A model generated the notes under the pieces. That model saw only the letters and a list, made by a program, of their open reading frames with translations. It was not told the DNA's origin and searched no databases. DNA of 64,000 nt from Apostichopus japonicus (taxonomy: Eukaryota; Echinodermata; Holothuroidea; Aspidochirotida; Stichopodidae): contig NC_092580.1 of the NCBI RefSeq assembly GCF_037975245.1, positions 15,196,001 to 15,260,000 of the forward strand. The letters run 5' to 3'. Position numbers and translations under genes: made by a program. Positions 9,711-22,126 of this stretch are shown one piece after another (positions within the stretch are counted from its first letter, which is position 1; the number at the start of each line of letters is the position of its first letter).

Positions 9711-12659
9711 TGTCTGCGTGTGTTTGTGTTTAACACGTCAAATGAAAGAGATTTGGCAGTGGAAACGCTCAAAAGGAACATAAACACCCACTACTAAGAA
9801 AACATAACTAATATTGTACAATATCAAATGACTCTTCACATGACTATTTTTTCATACTCAGGACTATTGTTTTTTTGCCGAAAAATTTAACGTCAATATT
9901 TCTGATGAACTGATAATTGGTATCGTATTCCGGTTAAATTTGTATTCAAAAACATAATGGTAAGAACAATGATTATGACGCGGAAATACCAGTTGCATGC
10001 GAGAAAACAACTGTGTGACGTTAAAGGTAGTATACAATTGATGGCGGTATATACATTTTCACCTCGAACAGACAGGAATTGACCGGAAGGCTGATTTTGT
10101 GTTCATCGATTTTACTCCCCATGCTAAAACCTTAAACTGCACTTGCAGGTTAACGTTTTTGTATGCAGGTGTATGGCATACTGACACGCACATTCAATTA
10201 TCCACATCTTTAGCTTGCAGATATAAACAGGCAATCTTCCTGTTTCACAGGGATATTTATGCGAAGGAAATCCGTTCTACTGTTCATTCTCTGTAAGAAA
10301 TACCATGACATGTATTCCTATCTGTGATTGTACAGATACACGGCATGCGTCGGGTCTGAGGAATACTCATCGATACGTATACAACAGAACAAATATCGGA
10401 ACTATTTATCTATTCGTCTACAGAAAATGTAAGGCATGCATGGTGTAAAACAGAGGGGTCTTATGTGCATATTTTGGGGAAACATAAGCTTAGACGCGAC
10501 GTGCATCAATGTCTGTAGCCGCTAAGGTTGACTACGTCAGATCTCTCAGATGTGGCACCGTAGATACAGAATTTATTACACCGTGCAACGATACGAACAG
10601 GTTCCCTTTGCAAGGTACTCGTGATACTCACGTGAGGTAGCATCGACATGATCATAAGGTTGCAGTCTCATTGTTAGGCTACTGGGGTGGAGAGTGGGTC
10701 ATTTGGGTATGGGTTGGGGGGGGGGGAGGTTTATCATGCACAGACCCTTTTTTGGTTGACTTTCTTTAAAAAATAAAATCACCGATTATAAGGAGTTTTC
10801 TTCATTGTGAGCGAGGACGAACAAGCCTTACGAAAACGGAACTGGCTGGTTATTATAGGGCGCAATGATAAACCTTTGTTGCCTTCTTTTGCATTATCTT
10901 TTGCATTACTCTTGGTAATTATTGAATTAACAAAGCCACTGGTTAATCATTACTCGCCAAAGATGACAACATAGTGACCGCATATTTACATTTCAATTGA
11001 TAACGTCCTTATTAAAACACGTCATGGCAAGGCAGACTGCTGGTGTATAACCTTAACGTGGATGAGAGTTGTTCAGATGGACAAGGTGACTACAACATTA
11101 TGTCCTACTCGCGTCATTACATTTTCTTAAAGAGGCAGTGATGTGCACAGGATTTCAATGGTGTGAAAAGGAGGAAGGTAGGGGGGGGGGAGGGGTGGGT
11201 CGAAGATTTCCCTACAGATTTTGATAGCGGTATGAACCTTTTTGGAAGGGTTGTAAGCGACTAAAATGGCTATGGGGTCGTTGAATGCGTTTCCCTTTTA
11301 AGGGGGTCCTTCCCCCAGAAAAAAAAAAGTTTAGTCGTCAAATGGTGCATTCTAAGGCATATTTAGAATACATATCAAGTCTCTAATTAGGTCTCAGACT
11401 GAAAGGTTGTGCTAGTAAATTCTTTTGAACTTTGTGTGAATATAATCCCGCGACTGAAAATTTCTCTCCCGACCGGCATGACCCCCCCCCTCCCCTCTTT
11501 GTATTGCCGGCTGAACACATGCAATCATATGTTGTAATCCTATCACAATTTGGTGCTTTAAGGTACAATCATACTCGTCCGAGTACATCACTTGCTGCAG
11601 TGAGATATCCTAGAAGCCAATCAGTAGATAGACGAATGACCTCTCATGTCTCTTTAGGCTCTTCGTTAGTTTCTCGTTATTGCTGGAATTTACGCACCGT
11701 GGTCTTCATTTTATTCCCACGAACGTTATACCCACAATCACATTAAAGCTTGCTTCTAGGTATAACACGTCTTTCAAACCTTATCTAATCGTTTTGAAAA
11801 TCTTATTATCAGCAGAGATAAAATAGAAGGAAAAAAAAGCGTTTGACATGGTCTATAGATTCATTGAAAAAAACAAGAGGAAAAAATACACAGGAAAATA
11901 CCAAGGCAATAAGGTATATAGGAAGTTAACTCGAAAAGTGACTGTCTTAAAAATCTACTGGATTTGTGGAATTTACTTCAAAGTTGACAAGTCATGGCGA
12001 ACGGATTATAAGATTTTGCTATGCCTATTAACTTTCTTTAGAAAAAGCCTAACCGGCATGAAAAGAACACCTTTCACCCGTAAGGCAGAGGATATTGCTA
12101 ATGACAGTCAGAATTTACGCGAAGAATGGAGAACGCGATACTTTAATTGTATTAAAAATTGTCTTATTCGCGTAACTTTAGATGATATTTCAAAGAAGCT
12201 GTCAATTGTGATTGTCTTGGACTGAATTATTTCAATGATTGATTAATGACGATCATTTTTTTGGCAAATATTTGTATAAAATATTCTTAATGAAATGAAA
12301 GCGATTTTGCCAAGGTAACGAATATCACCTGTCGTTGCCTTTATATAGTCTTGCCGTCTTTTATACGTACCGGTATATGCTACGTCCTTTTCTTGGTCTG
12401 AAGAAATGCGGTTCAGTCTGTTAGCTTTTGCTAAATGCAGTTAGGACATGATCTGGATGTTTAAAGACTATTTATATCAAAATATTTAATGAAACATATC
12501 GGAACAACAGAACATGCAAATGAACTTGAAATAGAGCCACAAACATGAAGGAATAAGTTTAAAACTAAATAAATGTATTAAGGCAGCTAATTGCGATTGG
12601 TCTCTAAATCCACGTCTGTGATTGTAATTGGATCATACATAATGCGTTGGATCGTACTA
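9711..12659. other. No supported gene; G/C homopolymers
   Basis: Mostly unique-looking DNA with G runs at 10716-10726 and 11181-11190 and a C run at 11482-11490. The 125-codon plus-strand frame at 11848-12225 is Lys/Arg-rich (EKNKRKKYTGKYQGNK near its start) but has no recognisable domain and is about as long as chance predicts in AT-rich DNA. Confidence 0.45.
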
Positions 12660-12990
12660 TAGATGTTGTAATGTATTAAATTGCTGTACATTGCACTACA
12701 TAGAATGCTTTGCATTGTGCTGCGTGAGTCGCTTTGCATTGTATTCCACTACATATTTAAATCTTGTAATGTTGGATTGCATTGTATTGTGTTGTTGTGT
12801 TCACTGTATTGTTGTATTGCATTGTTGTACAGTATTGTTTGGCATTGTATTATTGTTCAGTATTGTTTGGTATTGTAAGCATCGTACTGTGCTATACGTG
12901 TATTGTAATGCACTGTATTGCACTGCATTGTTCTGTATCGTACTGCATTGTCTTGCTTTGCACTGTTGTGTACTGCTTTGTACCGGTACT
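12660..12990. repeat. Cryptic simple repeat built from TATTG/CATTG/ACTG
   Basis: Dense, irregular recurrence of TGTATTG, GCATTG, GTACTG and close variants over 330 bp without a fixed period, typical of an eroded pentanucleotide array. Three overlapping plus-strand frames stay open because TTG/GTA/CTG codons avoid stops; they are low-complexity Cys/Leu/Val/His peptides. Confidence 0.75.
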
Positions 12991-14091
12991 GAAATATGTA
13001 GTGTCGAGATGAATTTTCATATAAATGACGTTGTGTTACATTGCATGATAAAGCATCATGTCAGATTGTGTTACCGAGGTAACCTTCATGATCCTAACTT
13101 TACATAGGGTGTAATGTATTTCCGGATCAGATCAAATCATTTCAAACATATATAGGCCTATCACATTTAAATATACCGTACAGTCTTATAGGAATATAAC
13201 CCGGAGCATCGTCGATTGGTGATAGATTTCATCGTCAACGATGCACTTGATTTTGAAAATGAAACAAAATACTCCAACGCATAACTTATGTATCAGATCC
13301 CTCATATTGAACATGGTCTCCGGGATGTAGCTCCCGCACCCTGACATAACCACCCCCCCCCCCCCGTTCATATATCACTTACCGAGCAACTTCCATATTT
13401 CTATCTCTTCATGATTACCCACTTCTACGTGAGTTTTGATTGTACGTGATGACGTGTCTATTTATCAGTTGGTACTTTCTGATGCCATATCGTAATCTAT
13501 TAATGGATCACTAAAAGGAGGTGATGACAACTTTCATCAACTAATAATAAAAACTACGAATTTCTCTTTGATTTTATATTTTCTGCTAATGTAAGTTTAA
13601 GATTGTTACTAAGCACAGGACTGTTATTTAGCCGTCAGTCTGGTAAACGAGCCAAAAAAAAAAAAACGTCGACAGTATTATCAACAATTGGTTTGATGAA
13701 GACGACTACTTGCCTACCGAAGACCCTTGCGTATTCTTAGTAGGCCTAAGTTATGCCATCAGATCAATCCGTCTGGAATTGATGAGATCACAGAAACCAT
13801 TGATGTCTCTGATCCTGCCATATGTTTGCTTGTTTGTACGTGAAGACATAACATAGGAGAACACATTAATGTTGTTAATATTGGAATGTGTTCATTGGAC
13901 TATAAAAAATGAAGTAATTCAATTTGTAGCTCGACTCAGTGTAAGATCAGGTGTTTGGACATTAAAAAAAAAGAATTAAAGAAATTGAAGAAAAATAATC
14001 CAAGAACATTAATGGGTATTATTGTTTATTTAAGGAGAATCGAGCATGCGAGCTGTACAGGTGGTCGATGGGCTTACTTAACCGAAAGAGT
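12991..14091. other. No supported gene
   Basis: Holds a C run at 13353-13365 and TAGGCCTA palindromes at 13153 and 13741. No tandem array or transposon end recognised. Confidence 0.45.
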
Positions 14092-14268
14092 CAGGCGCGG
14101 ATCCAGTGGGGGTGTACACCCCTTCCTTTCAGCCCCACAAAAGAAATATTTAGCACATGTATACCTAAATTATAGACCTAAAAATACCTCCATTTCGCGT
14201 GTACAATTCGACTGTAATGACCCTAGGGTCACGATCACTCCTTTTTTAAACTCCAGGATCCGCCAATG
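14092..14268. mobile_element. Short hAT-like MITE with GCGGATCC ends
   Basis: The left end is CAGGCGCGGATCCAGTGGGG. The right end, read on the other strand, is CATTGGCGGATCCTGGAG. The element is 177 bp with 5'-CA and TG-3' termini. The flanking octamers GAAAGAGT (14084-14091) and GAGAGAGC (14269-14276) agree at 6 of 8 positions, compatible with an aged 8-bp target duplication. There is no coding content of its own; the 110-codon frame crossing it is incidental. Confidence 0.55.
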
Positions 14269-14276
14269 GAGAGAGC

Positions 14277-16624
14277 AAGAGATGTGATAGCATGTTAGTC
14301 TGATATTTGACAATTTATACTTGTAAAGTGGACTAAACAAACACAAAATTTGAAGACCTTGACATTTTCTTTTTTGGGGGGAATGCGAACATACCGTGAT
14401 GATATATACTATTTGCAATGACATTTATTGTACACAAACCTACCAGACGAGCATGTTCCTTTAAACAGACGATAAGCGTTGTCCGTCGAATAGGGCAAAA
14501 AGCAATAATATTAAAAACAAACAAAAAACACACGTATAGGGTTGTCATGAAACTGCTAGGCAATAGGCATCTGCTGAAATGTTAATTGACAAGACGTTAA
14601 CGTGAAATTGAGAAGATTACACCCGAAGGTCCTTGTCCGCTTTTGGTATTTAGAAACTATAATAAGAACGAAGCCTTTTTTTCGCGCTTAAACGTAATCA
14701 CGCGAGCAGTGTACTCCGTTTAAAATTCGTTGTAAAAAATTCATAATTTTTGTAAATTGTCAGTAGATGGAATCAGCTGAAGACGAGTTAACATCTTGTT
14801 ATATTTGTCGAGATGAGTGCTTTCTCTAGATCTAAAAAAGAAGAAAAAAAGTGAAAACGTGTTGAAACGGCTACCAATGTTAGGTCAATGGTCGTCTTTA
14901 ACGCCAGAGGGGGTGTATACGGAACAAAACGTTTATGACCTCTTTTAATCGTTTCTAACACTTAATGTTGAAGTGCACCTGTCATCATAGTAGGCCTAGT
15001 GTGTTTAACGAGCGCGTGGTATATACGGATAGGCTGTTATTTCTAACACTTTTCTTGATAGCTATTTTTAAGACACTCACCATCATCCTTCCCCATATGT
15101 CACGGGGTGGGGGAGGGGGAGGTGAGGGGAGGGGAAGAACTAAATTTCATGATCATTATTTTGTTCCAGAGATTATAGAGAAGAAACTGTTTGACTTGAA
15201 GGTTTATCAGTATGAAAAGATAATGTTAATCAAGTTTCGTATAAGCTTAAATTTGTAGCAGAATTGAAGTAATACGGGTACGTTCATTAACGTGTTGGTT
15301 TTATATTCATAGGCCTAAGTCTGTCCTCCGCACCCTTCGCATGACATTAATCTAAATTCTTTTCGAGGCAAGCTTCCTATTTTGAGACGCCTTAATTATA
15401 GCATGTACTTGTAACGATAATTTGTATCGTTAAACTATTAATGCAATACATACATGTTAAAGCATACTCTGATAGGCTAGTTTTGAGTTTTGATCAGTAA
15501 GTGACCATCAGCACGTTTAATGCCACATTGCAGAATACCTCTTAACGTAGCCTTTTTGAGTTTTGATCGTAAACTTTGCTGATCAGGTGTACGACCACCA
15601 TTTTGTAGTGGGATAGAGCATAGAGGGGTTATATTCGATTCGCCCGGGAGGGGGGGGGGGGTTCTAAGGGGACGGATTTCCCTTGAGCCTTTGAGAAGTT
15701 TTGATCAAACGGACGGATGCTTAGATGCAAAATGGCCGCACTTTATTTTGCAACATTTAAGCAATGCTGGTGAGGCTGATTCCCATGTCCCTTTGATTTT
15801 ATCCCGATTCTTGATTTTATCCCGGGGGAGGGGGAGGGGGGAAGTGGGTACTCCTCTGACATATCTTGAAACCTTTGCCACATAATAGAATATTATCCCT
15901 CATTCTACTATAATATAGTTGTAATGTAGTTGTTATATATATATTTATAATATAGTTGTGATTAAAACAGTGTACAACAGTTGTAATTGTTTGCTGTGTT
16001 GCATTTACAATACTTACCGGTTCAAGTTGTCATTCCATGACGCCAATTTGGTTTACTACAGTAACAGATAAATGTGTTTAGGTAGCTGCCATTTTAAGTA
16101 GCTCGTGAATATAGTACCGTCATATTGTAGCAAACTTCAACACAAAGTCGCAGCCTTAACTTTTGCGAAAAAGAACACTTGTGTGTTGTAAAAAAGTTGC
16201 TTGCGGTTAGTCATTTCCAGCCTTTTCTCGCCACCACATAAGTTCAACTATTTCATTATTTTGTCTTTCAAATTCAATTCAGACTATATTTAGTGATATA
16301 ACGCTTGTCTTGATATCCTTTTTGCTTATGTTTACTCCGTTGTGTTTAGGTCATTAGGAAAGGTGTTATCAAGTTTGGACATCAAGCGTGTAATGTAGGC
16401 TCTTCTAGGCTATATCGCTCATTATGTGAACAATTATTCCCGCCATCGAAAAATCCAAATCCAAAATTTGAGTCCAGGTTTCCTCTCTATCGGTATTTGA
16501 CAATCTAGTTATGAATGAGACATCCTTTATTTACTCTCTTCCATCCTATAACGTGATTACGCAAAGTGTGGCCATGACTGAACATCTCCCGACATACTTA
16601 CACCTCCAATAATCTGAGACCAAT
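14277..16624. other. No supported gene
   Basis: AT-rich DNA with G-rich patches (15106-15137, 15650-15661, 15820-15846) and TAGGCCTA at 14991 and 15310. Short frames here show no family signatures. Confidence 0.45.
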
Positions 16625-16631
16625 ATGAGAG

Positions 16632-16690
16632 GAAAGATTCAAACCCGAAGATTACTAGCAGTCCATTAAGTACTACTGATATACGATAAA
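16632..16690 (-). mobile_element. tRNA-Ser(GCT)-like SINE head
   Basis: On the minus strand the sequence reads CAGTAGTACTTAATGGACTGCTAG, then TAATC, then TTCGGGTTTGAATC. The ATGGACTGCTA block matches the anticodon arm of tRNA-Ser(GCT), the upstream part resembles the A box region, and GGTTTGAATC (plus strand 16636-16645) fits a B box. The acceptor stem and long variable arm of a real tRNA-Ser cannot be assembled, and a GT insertion disrupts the anticodon arm. I therefore call a tRNA-derived SINE relic rather than a tRNA gene. Confidence 0.45.
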
Positions 16691-16790
16691 CTTGGTCAGA
16701 GCAACGAGACCTTCAAATATATATATGTCATATCCACTTCAGTATGAAAAAGAAAAACAAAGTAACTTTGATTACGCTACGTGATAAAGA

Positions 16791-16807
16791 TATCTATCTA
16801 TCTATAT

Positions 16808-16868
<61 letters not shown>

Positions 16869-16877
16869 TAATATATA
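16791..16877. repeat. Microsatellite (TATC)n then (TA)n
   Basis: Short TATC repeats followed by long TA runs broken by one TG step. Confidence 0.95.
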
Positions 16878-17929
16878 CAATGCGATATTAGATTAGTATT
16901 AAGGCTATGTTGGGTTTCTATGGTGATATTAATGGCAAGAATGACGACTTCTGTAGATCGATAGCTAAAAAGTGGGTTGAGGTTTTTGAAATTAATATTA
17001 CTGTATCTGTCCGTAGCACATAAGTTTTATTACAAGAACTTTGTTTATGTTGCGATTAAGAGCAGGCATTTTCATGGAAATTGCTTCAAACAATTGTTCA
17101 TGCCACACCAGTTCGCAGCTTTGTTGGTATTTCAACAGCATGAAATAGAACCAAAATCAAAAGAGGACAAATAACTTGAAAGGCTCTTAATAAACGAACA
17201 GACGAGATGGTCTTCTACCGCTTTATTTTAAAAGCTTAGGAACTATATGTTATACGCAGCTTTTCATTTCTGTAACGAGATTGGGTTTTAATTTGTTTTA
17301 AAGTTCATAATTACATCGGCATGCACTCGGGAGATCTAAGATACAAGATGAAAGGAATAGCCTATATAAGACTATGTCGGTTTATCGCTTTTTTCATATC
17401 GCAACAATCCGCAGTGCATGGGGAACGAAAAAGCTGATTTTTTTGCAACAGATATCGCATGTACAGAGATATTAAGAACGTGGTATATCACGACCTTGAG
17501 ATGCAGTAAACCTAAAAGCAGTTCTTTGCTTTGATTTACGGACACCAAATTCCCATTACAACTTGGTTCGTCATAATAAACTATATCTAATACTGTAGAC
17601 TACTATAGGCAGAGGCGTCTGTAGCCAGGTCGGACCCACTGGGTTCAATTATATGTCACATTTATTGTTATGACTGATTTTTCTCCGGACCATCTAATTG
17701 ACCCCAAGACCCGTTCATTGACTTTGGGCTACTCTAAGTGACCCGGGCTCTGGTTCTGTAGACCGCTCACCCCCATCCCTCCTCACTCCCCCAAGAACGA
17801 ATCCGCAACAATGCTACTCGCTGCTAAAGTCAAACTTATACGCAGTCATAGGCCATATACGTATATTCTGTAAGTATATATAATCTTGTACAGTAAAACT
17901 TGCTTCTAGAACCCATGGTTCGCTTCGTG
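16878..17929. other. No supported gene; one transposon-like end
   Basis: CAGAGGCGTCTGTAGCCAGG at 17610-17629 resembles the CAGTGGCGTAGCCAGG-type terminal repeats common in invertebrate non-autonomous DNA transposons. I could not find a matching opposite end. The 65-codon frame at 16977 is featureless. Confidence 0.4.
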
Positions 17930-18420
17930 CAGTGGGTAGGAAGCTTCCGAAAAGAAGGGGGCACAACATCAGAGGGCTGAGAGGGTCAATTTCTCATTCC
18001 ACAACCACCACTCGTTATGCTATAAACCACCACTCGTTATGCTATAAACCACCACTCGTTATGCTATAAACCACCACTCGTTATGCTATAAACCACCACT
18101 CGTTATGCTATAAACCGATACACATCGGTCATATCACTTAAATATATACGATATGTCAGTATGCTATCAATACTATTTATTGAGATTGTTTATTTTTAAC
18201 TGTGTTACAAAAAGATATGGGAAGCCATTTTAAAAAAAAAGCATGTATATACAGACTAAATAATTAAAATAAAATATTAAAATTAACAAAGGCTTAAGAT
18301 ATTCAAAGGACAGTTCTTCATCAAGGGGCACATTTTATTTGACAGTAGGGCACATTAGCTGTTTTGGAAAAAGTGGGGGCACGTGCCCCCTGCGCCCCCC
18401 CCCCCGGCTTCTACCCCCTG
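17930..18420. mobile_element. hAT-like MITE, copy 2, with perfect 8-bp target duplication
   Basis: A 491-bp relative of the element at 2163-2576. It begins CAGTGGGTAGGAAGC and ends GGCTTCTACCCCCTG, imperfect inverted ends. It is bracketed exactly by GCTTCGTG at 17922-17929 and GCTTCGTG at 18421-18428, an intact 8-bp target duplication that places it in or near the hAT superfamily. It is longer than copy 1 mainly because a 22-bp segment is present five times here (18005-18114) and once there. It has no transposase. Confidence 0.9.
18005..18114. repeat. 22-bp tandem repeat inside the MITE
   Basis: Five perfect head-to-tail copies of the unit CCACCACTCGTTATGCTATA+AA at 18005, 18027, 18049, 18071 and 18093. 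The sister element at 2163 has a single copy, so the expansion happened in this lineage of the element. Confidence 0.97.
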
Positions 18421-18428
18421 GCTTCGTG

Positions 18429-21400
18429 GTATACAAATATATGCCGGTATTCCTTGTATCCTAGCGTATTGATTTCGTTTCTGTACAAAACCTTTTCCCT
18501 TAGAAAAGAAAGAATAAAAAACAGTTACTTACTGCTTTGTGTTCTCCCCTTTATCGGATGCTAATTTCTTGATTCTGCAAGGAAGACAAAAAAAAAGGAA
18601 GGTGCGATAATTCAATGGACCAAAAAAAAAAACAATAACGAAGAGCATGATACTGAAATCTGAAAATGAAATTGTGTTTGTCTTGTCAAATTCTTCAGAT
18701 TTTCTATATTACACAACGAGGTCGGTTAAAATATTTTAAATTGCCAGTTTTTAGATTGTTTACGACTAGTCATTAAAGATTGTCTGTAAAACAGTTTGAA
18801 TACAAAACCAATTTGTCCCACTGTATAGATGTCAAACTATAAGATCCAGGGACCAAAAACTATATAAAAATGTGAGATTAGTTAGGAAAGACGAGAATAA
18901 GAATGACATTACATAGACTACGATTCCAGACGTTTCTTGTCAATAAAATACTTGGCAAGTATTCGTGCATGAAGACATTGCAATTTTAGGCTCATAACAA
19001 CTTTCCAATAAGCTTTTTAGTGTACTTTAGCCGCGTTTCATATAATACAAAGCCTAGAAAAGTTTTTGCCTTTAAGTCTTGGAGTGAAATTTGGGGAAAT
19101 AATTTCGTTTTTGGGAAGATTTCATTTCCAATTGAAGTTCTAAATGAAGAAAATAAAAAATATTTGAAAAAAAAGTTAAATATGAACTCATTCAATCACC
19201 CCCCCCCCCCCGCCCCCAAAGATTGAAGATTTTATTTTACTCTTGGCAAAAATAACAGTCATAGTTTAAATCCCACGGGGATCGTATCTTAAAGCACCAA
19301 ATTAATTATTTTGAGGAATGAATGCGTCACTGACCATTTATTTTGAGCGGGGGGGGGGGGGGGTGGGGATTGACAATCGAGGTACACAACCTGCGATAAA
19401 ACTTCGCGAGCATACCATCCAAAAAAATTAATCGATGGAAGCGTAAAGTACTGTTTTGTTTTGTCTTTTTGGGCGTAAAAAAATGCTCTCTCTTTCTCAT
19501 TAAAGCGGTTGCTTGCGTTCGGTTACTAATTATCTATAGTTACACAAACAGTTTCTTCCACATAAAATTGCATTTGATATCAAACTTAGGTTCTTCGAGA
19601 TAATTTCAACCGCGGCGTTGAAAGCTAGGTTGGCCACGGGGCGCGGCCTCCCCCTCCCACTCCCCACCCTTTTGCATTCGTCATTTTTGCCTGCATTAGT
19701 GGCCTACATTATGAAAATTATATTACTCTTAATCCATTATAACCCCGGGCCGACTTCATATCATGACGGTCCCCTAATTTTTCCCGGGACCCGAGACCGC
19801 AGTCTTCACTAACAGCCCCCCCCCCCCCACCCTCACTTCCTCTCGTCAGGCTCGGCAGACTTTTAACATATAAACGCTCAGTAATGAGTTATTATTATAA
19901 CAACGCTAATACATTTTCCGTATAAATATTAATAATGTGTAGCAAACAGGTCATGAATTCAAATCAAAATATTTTAATCCAAATGCATGAAGGAAAAGCT
20001 TCCTCCACTGGGGTGGATATTTTCATTAAAGGTAATTTTGAGTTATAAATTTGCCCTAAGCATTCAATAATTATAATAATATAATATGGAACTTCACTAT
20101 GTTGACTTTCTTCAAGTTTAGTAAAAACAAAATAGTTGTGTAGAAAAGTTAAAACATTTCAAAATGATTTCACACTCAAATGTCTCGTCGACTAGATATT
20201 CATTTCGTTTCCGTCAGTTATCGTCAGTCGGACGAATATGGTTCAATCGAGGGATTTTGTTTACATTCATGAGGGTACATACCACCTTTTCAACCTCGCA
20301 ATGAAAAAATGAATAGAAATTATTTGCACAATCTTGCGTTTAGAACTAATGATGGACTTATAATTTACAGACTAAATGCACCAGAATGCAATATTTGACT
20401 TCTGGAGTTTTCTATATCCTTGGGGTAACACCCCCCCCCCCTAGACATCCTATTTAGGAGTTGGCTTCAACGACCACAGGGGCCACCCTCACTTCCATAT
20501 AAAATTCTTGATTCGTCTCTCGTCCTTCCATACATAAAGGTTCTGCCCCCTCTACTTGAGTCATTTTGGGGGAAATTTACAATTGTTCTCCCCATCCTCT
20601 CTACCCCCAACCTTTGAAATTCTATAACATGTCTTCGACATGAGTCTTTTACTTTATGAAATCTGCTCAACAATGAATAATGCCATACCAGTCAATTATA
20701 CGCATACAAGACACGACTGATACAGTAATACGTTCGATGGGTTTGTTTGTGTTATGTTCTTTATATAATTTCATCAGTTTCATCAATTGATGGATGGCAT
20801 TACAGTGAGAGCACATCTGAAACATAACGTCGGGAATTCTTAAGTAAAAAAAAAAAAAAACACTAAAAAAAATCCATCTCAATGGCGCGTAGCCATTTTA
20901 AAAATATATAAAGTGTAAGTTATAAAGTAGTGACATGTTTGGTCTCTAATCTACTAGCATAATCCTCAAGAGGAGTCCCATCTTCAATGTTTTCAGGGCA
21001 AGTGGTCTCTGGGGACCTTTGTTTCCTTTTGTAACAAACTTCTCAGTTCGTCCTTGAGATGTTATACATTCGCGAAATGTTTGACAACCTTTGTAGGTTT
21101 ACCTCCGTCTTTGATTAATATACGAATTGGAAACTCAACAATTCGGCTAGAATCGGTGCGAGACTATACACTTTTTGTTTTGTCTTTTCGTGAAGATTAT
21201 AACTTTTATGTATTGCTGCTTGCAGTGCTTGAAGTACACACTCATCGTCGGAAGTTAGTTATGTTCCATTATACGTCAGTCACATTGTGTTTATGGAAGA
21301 ACGGGAGTATCGCGGAATTGTGACCATAAGCTGTGTTTTGTTTGCTATTTGCATCAATAGTGCCCTACTCATTCGTTCTTGAATGAAATAAGTAGCCTAA

Positions 21401-21539
21401 TCTCAATCGCCCAGGATTCTATTTTTGAAAACTATTTTTCTCTCCGATAATCTCAAGGCGTCACGTTTATCTTTAATTGATATATAAGATATTTGTGGTG
21501 ACGATTTCTTTACAAATAATCTAAGAAAATTCGTGCTCA
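18429..21539. other. No supported gene; several poly-C/poly-G tracts
   Basis: C runs at 19199-19211, 19816-19828 and 20431-20441 and a G run at 19349-19363. Frames at 18992-19226, 20467-20882 and 21054-21323 show no domains or signals I recognise. Confidence 0.45.
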
Positions 21540-21554
21540 GTTTGTGAGACATAG

Positions 21555-21650
21555 GCAAAGTGATTTATTTATTTATTTTTTATTTGTCAGAGGGCTGTCA
21601 TGTCTTTTACATGTCTAAACATAATTTAATAAATAAAGAAAACGTTGTGT
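21555..21650 (-). mobile_element. Possible LINE 3' end with (AAAT)n tail
   Basis: Read on the minus strand, GACATGTAAAAGACATGACA, then GCCCTCTGACAAATAAAAAATAAATAAATAAAT, is the layout of many CR1/L2-like 3' ends: a small stem-loop followed by a tetranucleotide tail. No second copy occurs in the window, so this is a weak call. Confidence 0.35.
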
Positions 21651-21799
21651 CTAATAAATCAAGCCTTTGTGGCGCAATTACGTCATATTCAGACTTACTC
21701 AAGTCTCCATACTGTGCGTCATAGAACTCTTATGTTAAGTCTGTAATATCTTTCAAATGGATTCCTGCAATGATGGCGATCGGAAGTTCTTCGTCACAA

Positions 21800-21800
<1 letters not shown>

Positions 21801-21850
<50 letters not shown>

Positions 21851-21880
21851 ACTGAGTAAATATATATATATATATTTTTA
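21801..21880. repeat. (TA)n microsatellite
   Basis: A long uninterrupted TA run, a short CACACTGAGTAA spacer and a second TA run. Confidence 0.95.
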
Positions 21881-22048
21881 ATGTGTTTATATATTTATTT
21901 TGAGATATCTGAGAATATAATCTGCTGCTTTATTCGCCCAACATTTATGACACAATGAACGATGAAATCAATTGCAGATATTTGTAATAGTAAGGCACTA
22001 CATTAAATTTGTGTCACGCAGTAATGTCATGAATTGAAATTACACAAT

Positions 22049-22126
22049 AATAATGATGACGACGATATGATGATGACGATGACGATGACGATCGTGATGA
22101 CGATGACGACGATGGCGAGGACGATG
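22049..22126. repeat. GAT/GAC trinucleotide repeat
   Basis: An imperfect (GATGAC)n array that would encode poly-Asp in one frame. There is no flanking open frame to suggest it is an exon. Confidence 0.9.

Noticed and set aside
11848-12225. 125-codon basic frame as a gene
   Set aside because: No recognisable domain, Lys/Arg/Ile-rich as expected from AT-rich DNA, and its length is about what chance would give in this window.
16632-16690. Functional tRNA-Ser gene
   Set aside because: Insertion in the anticodon arm, missing long variable arm and missing acceptor stem.
22049-22126. Poly-Asp coding exon
   Set aside because: The repeat is not embedded in a longer open frame and has no plausible splice context.
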